Shown: piece after piece, positions 1 through 5,482 of the stretch
How the letters are laid out: each line of letters opens with the position of its first letter
Numbering within the stretch: position 1 is the stretch's first letter
The notes under the pieces: generated by a model
The model's database searches: none
Told to the model about the DNA's origin: nothing
What the model saw: only the letters and a program-made list of their open reading frames with translations
Made by a program: the position numbers and the translations under genes
NCBI GenBank assembly: GCA_903879995.1
Contig: CAIRNW010000167.1
Coordinates: forward strand, 1 to 6,886
Direction of reading: 5' to 3'
DNA from: an uncultured Bacteroidota bacterium
Lineage (GTDB): Bacteria > Bacteroidota > Bacteroidia > Chitinophagales > Chitinophagaceae
Length of the DNA: 6,886 bases

Positions 1-210
1 GGTGCTATCCGGACCTTTTTTAAAAAAGTCGTTCAACCAATAATACTCATCGGTGATGGTATCGCCATGTTGCACAATCGTGCGCAATTTTTCAACGGCC
101 TTGGGTGCAGTAATGTTAGAAGGCCAGGCATAAGGCGTTTTTTCCATGTTGGATTGTTTACAAGCTACAAGCAATAGCAGTACGGATAAATTGATAATGA
201 TGTTTTTCAT
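1..210 (-). CDS. S9 family peptidase (oligopeptidase B/prolyl oligopeptidase type), lipoprotein, N-terminal fragment
   Basis: Only the first 70 residues are in the window; the gene runs off the left edge. The start codon is the ATG complementary to 208-210. A short hydrophobic stretch (about residues 4-16) ends in the lipobox L-V-A-C with Cys17, so the protein is probably lipid-anchored after export. Residues 34-61 fit the start of the S9 peptidase N-terminal propeller: a Pro-rich lead, then the characteristic HGD (48-50) and a D-E-Y-Y-W-L segment (54-59). In this family that segment precedes a seven-bladed propeller and an alpha/beta-hydrolase domain with a Ser-Asp-His triad that cleaves short peptides after Pro or basic residues. 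The catalytic domain cannot be seen, so activity and exact subfamily are inferred. It is divergent from the sialidase gene across 84 bases. Confidence 0.75.
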   Translation of the reverse strand, partial: MKNIIINLSVLLLLVACKQSNMEKTPYAWPSNITAPKAVEKLRTIVQHGDTITDEYYWLNDFFKKGPDST

Positions 211-294
211 TTGCAAGTGGTTTATACTATCTTCAGCAAAGACAAATTTGACATAATTACCCAAATTCTCCACCCTTTTATTCATTTTACTATT
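211..294. promoter_or_regulatory. Divergent intergenic region between peptidase lipoprotein and sialidase
   Basis: These 84 bases carry the start signals of two genes read in opposite directions. For the leftward peptidase, a possible Bacteroidota promoter is TTTG (complement of 262-265), 17 bases, then TGTCTTTG (complement of 237-244), one mismatch from TAnnTTTG. For the rightward sialidase, CAAATTTG at 243-250 is also one mismatch from TAnnTTTG, but no convincing -33 element lies upstream. CAAATTTG is self-complementary and overlaps the leftward -7 candidate by two bases, so the two promoters would compete. No Shine-Dalgarno sequence is seen on either side. These are eye-matched motifs only. 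Confidence 0.3.
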
Positions 295-1458
295 ATGCAG
301 TTATTCACAAAAATTAAGTTGCTGTTTATTCTCCTTTTAGCGGGTACTGCTTGTTTGCGTGCACAATCCGTTGTGTTTAGGTCTGGCAACGACAACTACT
401 CAACCTTTCGGATTCCCGCCATTATAAAAGCGCCCAACGGAGATTTGCTTGCCTTTTGCGAGGGGCGTGTTAATAACTCGGGGGATTTTGGCAACATTGA
501 TATTGTGATGAAGCGCAGTACCGACGGGGGAAATAGCTGGTCAAGCATTCAGGTGGTTGTTGACGCTGATTCACTACAAGCCGGCAACCCGGCTCCCGTT
601 GTGGATGTATTGGATCCTGCATATCCTGGAGGCAGAATATTTCTGTTTTATAATACAGGCAATAATCACGAAGGCGAGGTAAGAAAGGGTAAGGGAGAAC
701 GAAAGGTTTTATATGTTGCTTCAACAGATAACGGAAAAACCTGGGGCGCGCCTGTTAATATTTCAGAACAAACACATCGACACGGAAAAGAAGAGGACTG
801 GCGTTCTTACGCAAATACACCCGGACATGCGTTGCAATTAGAGAAAGGAAAATATAAAGGACGAATTTATGTAGCCGCCAATCACTCGGAGGGCGCCCCC
901 AAGAGTAGATTTGAAGACTACAGAGCACATGGATTTTATTCTGACGATCATGGAAAAACATTTTCATTGAGCGAATCTGTTGTTTTACCCGGCGGAAACG
1001 AATCAACAGCAGCAGAATTATCGAATAGTCGTTTAATGATGAATAGTCGAAATCAGCGGGGAGATAAAAGAATGCGAATTGTTTCAATCAGCGAAGATGG
1101 AGGAAGCCGCTGGGCCTCTACTTTTTTTGACAGCACGCTGGTCGATCCGGTTTGTCAGGGTAGCATTTTAAACATTGGTTGGAAAGATAATCGTGCTGTG
1201 CTTGCTTTTTCAAATGCCGCTACAGCCAACCGAAGAGACAGCTTGATGGTTCGCGTTAGTTTAGATGATGGGGTTACTTGGAAACACTCGTTGTTAATAG
1301 ATCATGATCCCGAGAAAAAAAGAGACCATACCGCCTATAGTGATCTGGTTTTAGTAAACAAAAAAACGCTAGGCGTGTTGTATGAAAGGAACGGATATAG
1401 AGAAATTCTGTTCACGCCTGTTCAATTAAAAAAAGATTTTCAACCATGGAAGAAATGA
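295..1458 (+). CDS. Secreted sialidase (exo-alpha-sialidase, GH33, BNR/Asp-box propeller)
   Basis: This enzyme would remove terminal sialic acids from glycoconjugates outside the cytoplasm (EC 3.2.1.18). The frame is open from 211, but the ATG at 295 is preferred because it starts directly at a signal peptide: basic Lys6/Lys8, a hydrophobic core at about 9-19, and likely cleavage near Ala23-Gln24. The 387-residue product shows the FRIP motif with Arg39 (first of the arginine triad), a candidate acid/base Asp64, Glu241 in A-E-L, Arg252 in N-S-R-N, Arg313/314, and the nucleophile candidate Tyr348 in A-Y-S-D-L with Glu364 after it. There are five Asp boxes (S-x-D-x-G-x-x-W/F) at about 75-82, 143-150, 216-223, 266-273 and 322-329, as in a six-bladed propeller. 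Residue roles come from family patterns. No lectin or sorting domain is present. No nan catabolic genes are adjacent. Cys20 is not in a good lipobox, so soluble secretion is favoured. Confidence 0.9.
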   Translation: MQLFTKIKLLFILLLAGTACLRAQSVVFRSGNDNYSTFRIPAIIKAPNGDLLAFCEGRVNNSGDFGNIDIVMKRSTDGGNSWSSIQVVVDADSLQAGNPAPVVDVLDPAYPGGRIFLFYNTGNNHEGEVRKGKGERKVLYVASTDNGKTWGAPVNISEQTHRHGKEEDWRSYANTPGHALQLEKGKYKGRIYVAANHSEGAPKSRFEDYRAHGFYSDDHGKTFSLSESVVLPGGNESTAAELSNSRLMMNSRNQRGDKRMRIVSISEDGGSRWASTFFDSTLVDPVCQGSILNIGWKDNRAVLAFSNAATANRRDSLMVRVSLDDGVTWKHSLLIDHDPEKKRDHTAYSDLVLVNKKTLGVLYERNGYREILFTPVQLKKDFQPWKK

Positions 1459-1715
1459 TACCCAATGAGGGCTTTCCGAAAGCCGCCGCCAATCAACCTT
1501 GTTGTGTAGCTGTAGAAGCGGGTAAAACCTACGCTTGGTGCACGTGCGGGTTAAGCGAGAAACAGCCATTCTGTGACGGCCGTCATAAAAAGATTGAGGG
1601 GAACCCCTTTGCAAGCCAACGATTTACTGCAGAAGAAACCAAAGAGGTTTGGTTGTGTCAGTGTAAGAAAACCAAGAACCCGCCCTATTGTGACGGTAGC
1701 CACAATAATAGCTGA
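1446..1715 (+). CDS. Tandem CDGSH iron-sulfur domain protein (mitoNEET-like)
   Basis: This small 89-residue cytosolic protein has two complete CDGSH motifs of the form C-x-C-x2-(S/T)-x3-P-x-C-D-G-x-H. The first has ligands Cys32, Cys34, Cys43 and His47; the second has Cys71, Cys73, Cys82 and His86. Each set of three Cys and one His should hold one [2Fe-2S] cluster, and both sites look intact. The first motif has Arg where CDGSH has Ser (C-D-G-R-H), which is tolerated in the family. Unlike mitoNEET there is no membrane anchor or signal peptide. It overlaps the sialidase stop: the ATG at 1446 overlaps by 13 bases, and a second in-frame ATG at 1455 would give the classic ATGA overlap (1455-1458). 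Neither has a well-placed Shine-Dalgarno, so translational coupling is likely. The electron-transfer or Fe-S delivery role is inferred from the family; no partner is evident. Confidence 0.9.
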   Translation: MEEMIPNEGFPKAAANQPCCVAVEAGKTYAWCTCGLSEKQPFCDGRHKKIEGNPFASQRFTAEETKEVWLCQCKKTKNPPYCDGSHNNS

Positions 1716-1788
1716 TTGGTTTTAAAAATACCCACGATTAGGTAGTTGTAGTTTTTAGGGTTCGTGTATTTTAAGAAAAATTATTTCT

Positions 1789-2205
1789 ATGAAATACACA
1801 AAATTCTTGTTCCTTGCTTTTGCGTTGCTCATTGGAACGGCGCAAGCCTTTTCTCAATCAAATACAGGAAAGGTTTACTTTATCAGGTCTACTGGTTTTG
1901 CCGGATCAGCAGGACCCTTTACTACTTTCATTGATGATAAGCTGGTTTGTAAGCTTAACAACAAACGTTATTCGATTCATGAAGTGTCTGCGGGTGAACA
2001 TAGTTTTTCTGTTCAGTTCACCGGATCAAAATCAAAAGAAAAAGCAGAAAGAATTACCATTGATGTTGAAGCCGGAAAAACGTATTACATCCAACTTATT
2101 TTTCAAGCAGGAATGCTAAAAAATAATGTGTATTGTCAGGAGGTAACCGCCTCTTCGGCTAAAACCGTGTTGAGCGCCTGTGAGGAAGATAAAAAGTGTG
2201 ATTAG
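1789..2205 (+). CDS. Exported DUF2846-type protein
   Basis: This 138-residue exported protein resembles the DUF2846 family, whose biochemical role is unknown. A signal peptide is clear: Lys2/Lys5, a hydrophobic core at about 6-16, and a cleavage region at A-Q-A (18-20) or after the later S-Q. The mature part opens with G-K-V-Y-F-I-R (27-33), then a short strand naming an internal ligand-like loop (D-D-K-L, 49-52), Y-S-I-H-E-V-S-A-G-E-H (61-71) and E-A-G-K-T-Y-Y (94-100). This is the usual DUF2846 pattern of a compact beta-sandwich, similar to PEGA-like domains with their turn-Gly-x-His motif. Four cysteines (54, 116, 131, 137) could form disulfides in the periplasm. The start follows a 73-base gap after the CDGSH gene with no terminator, so read-through is possible. 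Transcription should end at the hairpin at 2231-2258. Confidence 0.72.
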   Translation: MKYTKFLFLAFALLIGTAQAFSQSNTGKVYFIRSTGFAGSAGPFTTFIDDKLVCKLNNKRYSIHEVSAGEHSFSVQFTGSKSKEKAERITIDVEAGKTYYIQLIFQAGMLKNNVYCQEVTASSAKTVLSACEEDKKCD

Positions 2206-2230
2206 CACTTCCCGAAATTTTTTGGACCAT

Positions 2231-2258
2231 AAAAAACCCCCAAACTCGGGGGTTTTTT
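2231..2258. terminator. Bidirectional intrinsic terminator
   Basis: A perfect 11-base-pair inverted repeat has left arm 2231-2241 (six A, five C), loop AAACTC (2242-2247), and right arm 2248-2258 (five G, six T). The G:C core followed by a T run works in both directions, since the left arm is six A. It lies between the convergent ends of the DUF2846 gene (stop 2205) and the beta-barrel gene (stop 2283), so it can end transcription of both. Confidence 0.9.
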
Positions 2259-2282
2259 GTTGGGATTGGTTTATGATCAGCA

Positions 2283-2750
2283 CTATTTTAATACGTAGCG
2301 TATTCCAAATCCAAATCTTCCCGGAATGATGCCGCCACCCGGACTTAAAGAAAAGGTGGGACGCCATTCAAAATTCATGGCGAGTGGGGCTTTATCAATT
2401 TTGTAATCTAGTCCGGTGGTGGCGCGAAGCAAAAACTCGCTACCGCCGCCATTGGCAAATGCAAGGGTGCTACCTCCGCCGGCTATAAATTTCAACCCCT
2501 TTGCGTTGGGAAAATTGCCGTGGTGTTGAAAAAGTCCGGTGATTCCTACTGCACCTTGCAAAAAACCAATCTCCGCGGCTACTCCCATTTTTTCAGAGAA
2601 AAAGGTTTTGAAGCCTGGGCCAACTAGTGTTCTTCCGCCACCAAAATCTACCGCCAACCCCAACGAACTTTTATAAGCCTGAGCACTCACAAAAGTGGTG
2701 GATAGAGCAAGGGCAAGAACCAATAAAATTGAGAATCGTTTTTTTTGCAT
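2283..2750 (-). CDS. Small outer-membrane beta-barrel-like protein
   Basis: This 155-residue exported protein is probably a small outer-membrane barrel. The frame is open upstream to 2795, but the ATG at 2750 directly precedes a clean signal peptide (Lys3-Lys4-Arg5, hydrophobic 7-20, cleavage near A-Q-A at 23-25). The mature part alternates polar and nonpolar residues in short Gly-rich segments, for example G-L-A-V-D-F-G-G-G-R (31-40), F-I-A-G-G-G-S-T-L-A-F (88-98) and a closing strand F-G-F-G-I-R-Y-V-L (146-154). Such a Gly/aromatic end strand is typical of OmpA-like eight-stranded barrels in Bacteroidota. No ligand-binding motif or periplasmic domain is present, so the function is unknown. 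It lies 75 bases downstream of the TPR gene on the same strand with no obvious terminator between them, so they may be co-transcribed. The hairpin at 2231-2258 lies just past its stop. Confidence 0.7.
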   Translation of the reverse strand: MQKKRFSILLVLALALSTTFVSAQAYKSSLGLAVDFGGGRTLVGPGFKTFFSEKMGVAAEIGFLQGAVGITGLFQHHGNFPNAKGLKFIAGGGSTLAFANGGGSEFLLRATTGLDYKIDKAPLAMNFEWRPTFSLSPGGGIIPGRFGFGIRYVLK

Positions 2751-2825
2751 GGTATTTGTTTTGGGTTCGTGCAGTAAAATAGAAAAGACACCCAATCATA
2801 CCATACCCACTTATTGGTATTTTAA

Positions 2826-3338
2826 TTATTCGGCGAGCTTGGCTTGGCAGGCAGCCACGCCTTCTTTGGCTCCCTTCTTATACATTTTTAGCGCCTCTTT
2901 TTCGTTACCGGTTTTTTCATAGGAGTGGCCAATAAAAAATAAGAGCTCGTTGCTTTTCTTTTGTTCGTAAGAAAGTTTAAAACAATCCAGTGCAGGCTGG
3001 AACAAGCCTGCATAGTAGTAACTCTTTCCTAAATAGTCATAAAAGGTTGCGTCATCAGGCTCAAGATAGTCGTAGGGAAAAAGCAATTGGTTAACGCCGG
3101 TATAATCTTTTTGATCCAATAGTTTTTTTGCTTTAGCCAAAATGGTGTCGCGCTTTTGTTTCCAGTCCTTCATTCCCTGTTCTCTCAGTGCAGCATTGGG
3201 GTCGATTTCCGTATCGCGCAGCGCTTGATATTTCATTACCCCCTGTGTTAGATTGGGTTTAAATTCTTGTCCCCATACTACTGAAGTGGTAATAAGGGCT
3301 ATAAAACAAAGCACTAAAATCGGTAGGGCGTTTTTCAT
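2826..3338 (-). CDS. Exported TPR-repeat protein
   Basis: This 170-residue protein has a signal peptide (Lys2, hydrophobic core about 5-22, cleavage near W-G-Q at 22-24), so it acts in the periplasm or on the envelope. Its second half is made of tetratricopeptide-like helix pairs. One repeat spans about 97-130 (A-x-x-F-Y-D-Y-L-G-x-S-Y-Y-Y-A-G, then P-A-L-D-C-F). The next spans about 131-163 (L-L-F-F-I-G-H-S-Y-E-x-x-G, then E-A-L-x-M-Y-K-K-G). A charged, helical region at 52-90 could be a degenerate earlier repeat. TPRs bind other proteins, but the partner is unknown. The A-L-K-M-Y-K-K-G-A-x-x-G ending also resembles Sel1-type repeats. It is first in a leftward pair with the beta-barrel gene, a context that would suit an envelope-associated role. 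Confidence 0.8.
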   Translation of the reverse strand: MKNALPILVLCFIALITTSVVWGQEFKPNLTQGVMKYQALRDTEIDPNAALREQGMKDWKQKRDTILAKAKKLLDQKDYTGVNQLLFPYDYLEPDDATFYDYLGKSYYYAGLFQPALDCFKLSYEQKKSNELLFFIGHSYEKTGNEKEALKMYKKGAKEGVAACQAKLAE

Positions 3339-3638
3339 CCTGATAAATTTATTGGGAAGTTAGGTTTTTGGTCAGTGGCTTTCAAATATTGGAACCGTAT
3401 TTTTCTGCCATGACCGGATTATCTGGAGGGGTTTGATGTTTAAACCAAGCCCCGCCTGCAAATACTACAGTGTAGCGTCTTTTACAACGGTTATTCTGTA
3501 GCACCCTGTTCGCTTGGGATATCGTCGTGGTCAGGCTCAGTCTTTTTTGACTGGCAACCGGTCAATCGGTTTAGGGTCCTTTAAACCGTTATGTCTGATT
3601 TTTTTCGTTCGCCACTAATTATTGAAATTTGTTTTTCG
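3339..3638. other. Gene-free region between TPR gene and SRAP gene
   Basis: About 300 bases hold no convincing gene. The longest ATG-started reading frame I noted forward is 21 codons (3436-3501), with no recognisable product or start signal. The stretch must contain promoters for the leftward TPR gene and the rightward SRAP gene. CAAATATT at 3383-3390 (AATATTTG on the minus strand) and GAAATTTG at 3624-3631 each differ by one base from the -7 consensus TAnnTTTG, but neither has a good upstream TTG. Near 3556-3588 there are two overlapping hairpins, listed separately. No tRNA cloverleaf or riboswitch could be recognised by eye. Confidence 0.5.
3556..3588 (+). promoter_or_regulatory. Pair of mutually exclusive hairpins in the SRAP leader
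   Basis: CGGTTTA (3567-3573) can pair with TAAACCG (3582-3588), an eight-base loop between. The same CGGTT (3567-3571) can instead pair with AACCG (3556-3560) across the loop GTCAAT. The two stems cannot form together. They end 50 bases before the preferred SRAP start and directly before the alternative ATG at 3591. No T run follows, so this is not an intrinsic terminator. A regulatory role is only a possibility; stems this short also arise by chance. Confidence 0.25.
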
Positions 3639-4364
3639 ATGTGTGTTGATATTGGATATAAATCTATGTTGGGTCCGGATGGGTTGCCGCGCTATATTCC
3701 TGGGATAAAAATTAACCGGGAATTGGTGGAATCAGATCGGGACAGGCCCCATATTGGGGCTCACACCAACCCGCGCTGCTTAGTGTTGGTTAATGAAAAC
3801 AACCAGATTGGTGTCAGGGTTTATGAGTGGGGTATTATACCTTGGTTTAAAACACCCACCCCTTTGTATAATGCAAGAAGTGAAAAGTTGATGGACCGGG
3901 GCTCTTTTTGGTATATGCATAATAACAACAGGTGTCTGATGATTGCGGAGGGAGTGTATGAACACCAACAACGAACAGGGGTTAAAAAAAAGATTCCCTA
4001 TTATATTAAACTTAAAGAGGGCGAACCATTGTTAATTCCCGCCATTTTTTCTAGCGATGATTCTAGGTTTAGTATTATTACACGCACCGCAAATAACGTG
4101 TTTAAAGAAATACACAACGTCGGTCCAAACAAACACCGAATGCCCCTGCTTTGTCAGGTAGAAAGAGCGCTAGAGTGGATAAGGCCTGGTTTGGAAGAAA
4201 AGGAAATGGGAGAGTTTTTAAACTATTTACTTCCCGATGAAAACCTGGACTACCACACGGTTTATTCAATTCGAGGAAACGCCGTGCGGCCAGACGGTCT
4301 TAGAGAGAATGATTTTTTTAATTGGGCGCAGGCGGGTCGGGCAGAACAGTCTTCGCTTTTTTAG
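3639..4364 (+). CDS. SRAP-family abasic-site DNA-protein crosslink protein (HMCES/YedK family)
   Basis: SRAP proteins bind abasic sites in single-stranded DNA and shield them through a thiazolidine bond made by the cysteine exposed after removal of Met1. The frame is open from 3591, but starting at 3639 gives Met1-Cys2, which the chemistry needs; starting at 3591 would bury that Cys behind 17 residues. The 241-residue product keeps the family order: Cys2, W-G-I-I-P-W (64-69), N-A-R-S-E (78-82, DNA-binding Asn/Arg), R-C-L (98-100), E-G-V-Y-E (104-108, Glu108 matching the catalytic Glu of G-F-Y-E-W), I-I-T-R-T-A-N (146-152) and H-R-M-P (166-169). Differences from YedK are M-C-V-D instead of M-C-G-R, His109 for Trp, and extra residues between Ile158-His159 and H-R-M-P, so the catalytic His could be 159 or 166. 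Its stop lies 3 bases from the corA stop on the other strand. There is no SOS box that I can see. Confidence 0.88.
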   Translation: MCVDIGYKSMLGPDGLPRYIPGIKINRELVESDRDRPHIGAHTNPRCLVLVNENNQIGVRVYEWGIIPWFKTPTPLYNARSEKLMDRGSFWYMHNNNRCLMIAEGVYEHQQRTGVKKKIPYYIKLKEGEPLLIPAIFSSDDSRFSIITRTANNVFKEIHNVGPNKHRMPLLCQVERALEWIRPGLEEKEMGEFLNYLLPDENLDYHTVYSIRGNAVRPDGLRENDFFNWAQAGRAEQSSLF

Positions 4365-4367
4365 TTA

Positions 4368-5471
4368 TTATATCAACCCTCTTCGTTTAAACCAAACGAT
4401 CATAAAAAGGGGGGCCACAACCATTGTGGCAAGGGCAATATAAAATCCGGCGGGGCTATGGGCAAAAGGAATTTTATCAAAGTTCATTCCAAACACTCCG
4501 CCGATGACGGTTGCGGGTGCTAATAAGCTTGTAACCACTGCCATAATTTTCATGGCTTCGTTCATCTTTAGATTTACGTTGCTTAAATAAAGATCTTGTA
4601 TGCTCATCATCACGTCGCGGTAGTTTTCGCTTAGGTCAAACGCTTGCGTGATGTGGTCATAAACATCTTTAAAATACTTTGTGGTGCTTTCGTTAAGAAG
4701 GTCTGACTCGCTTCTTAATACGGATCCAATCAGGTCTCTTACGGGCGCAATATTTCGTTTTAAAACAATCAGCTCTTTTCTTAGTTGATTAATTCTTGCA
4801 AGGCTTCTTTTGTTGCTACGGCGTGTAACCTCTTCTTCCAGTTGTTCTATTTCTTCCCCGAGACTCTCCATAACAAGAAAGTAATTATCGACAATCAGGT
4901 CGATCATGCTGTATAATAAATAGTCAGCGCCGCGGTGTCTTAGCTGGCTCTTTTGTGCTTGTAGCCTAATACGAATGGGGTTAAAAACATCGCGCTCTGC
5001 TTCTTCTTGTATGCTAATAATAAAAGAATCTCCTAAGATCAGGCTAATTTGTTCTGCTTCTACCACACGCTTTTCTTTATTAAAATAGAGCATGTTTAAA
5101 AGACAATAATATACCGTGTCTACCTCGTCTGTTTTTGGTCGCTGGCCAATACTTAATATATCTTCAGCAATGAGATAGTGTACATCAAAATGAGCACAGA
5201 GAGATTCGATTTCTTTTTTAATAATTCCGTCAATATTTATCCAACTAACGCCGTTATTGGATTTTAGGGTAGTAAGATCTTCGATTGAAAGATCTTTTTT
5301 TACCAATACATCTTCGGGTGTATAATGATAGTAAGAAATTTCACTTTTTATAGCATCCTTCCGCTCTGTTTCAATAGTGGGATTAATTGATAATATTTCG
5401 CGTGTTCGTTTTGTTGGAAATAAATTACCGGGTAATAATGATTTTAAAATATCGTTCGCTTTAAAAAGCAT
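4368..5471 (-). CDS. corA: Magnesium/cobalt transporter CorA
   Basis: CorA is a homopentameric inner-membrane channel that admits Mg2+ (and Co2+, Ni2+) and closes when Mg2+ binds its cytosolic domain. The 367-residue length is normal for the longer bacterial members. The N-terminal part (about 45-200) has the alpha/beta cytosolic fold, with W-I-N-I (77-80), an acidic E-D-I-L (103-106) and a strand ending I-I-S-I (151-154). A long charged helix (about 200-305, E-E-I-E-Q-L-E-E-E region at 206-214) forms the stalk. Two membrane helices end the protein: about 309-327 and 342-361. Between them is the signature G-M-N at 328-330, here F-G-M-N-F rather than Y-G-M-N-F. The basic tail K-R-R (362-364) is cytosolic. 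It starts 11 bases after the nadA stop, so the two are probably one transcript. It ends 3 bases from the convergent SRAP gene with no visible hairpin terminator. Confidence 0.95.
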   Translation of the reverse strand: MLFKANDILKSLLPGNLFPTKRTREILSINPTIETERKDAIKSEISYYHYTPEDVLVKKDLSIEDLTTLKSNNGVSWINIDGIIKKEIESLCAHFDVHYLIAEDILSIGQRPKTDEVDTVYYCLLNMLYFNKEKRVVEAEQISLILGDSFIISIQEEAERDVFNPIRIRLQAQKSQLRHRGADYLLYSMIDLIVDNYFLVMESLGEEIEQLEEEVTRRSNKRSLARINQLRKELIVLKRNIAPVRDLIGSVLRSESDLLNESTTKYFKDVYDHITQAFDLSENYRDVMMSIQDLYLSNVNLKMNEAMKIMAVVTSLLAPATVIGGVFGMNFDKIPFAHSPAGFYIALATMVVAPLFMIVWFKRRGLI

Positions 5472-5482
5472 GACGGCGGGTT

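Noticed and set aside
211..294. N-terminal extension of the sialidase frame from 211
   Set aside because: The 28 extra residues come before a well-formed signal peptide starting at the ATG at 295 and lie over the divergent promoter region.
755..1087. Antisense open frame inside the sialidase gene
   Set aside because: It is a shadow of a gene with intact family motifs; its product is low-complexity with no recognisable domain.
1814..2119. Overlapping +1-type frame inside the DUF2846 gene
   Set aside because: The other frame has a signal peptide and family pattern; this one has neither.
1758..2771. Shared 9-mer GGGTTCGTG near 1758 and 2763
   Set aside because: It is short, occurs in opposite orientation relative to the two genes, and the flanks do not align; most likely chance.
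2751..2795. N-terminal extension of the beta-barrel protein to 2795
   Set aside because: It would push the signal peptide inward by 15 residues; the ATG at 2750 sits directly before the basic signal-peptide start.
3436..3501. 21-codon frame in the gap before the SRAP gene
   Set aside because: It is too short, with no start signal, membrane segment or recognisable motif.
3437..4396. Similar strings TTTAAACCAA near 3439 and 4387
   Set aside because: One is intergenic and the other encodes the conserved CorA C-terminus; no extended repeat surrounds either, so not a mobile-element footprint.
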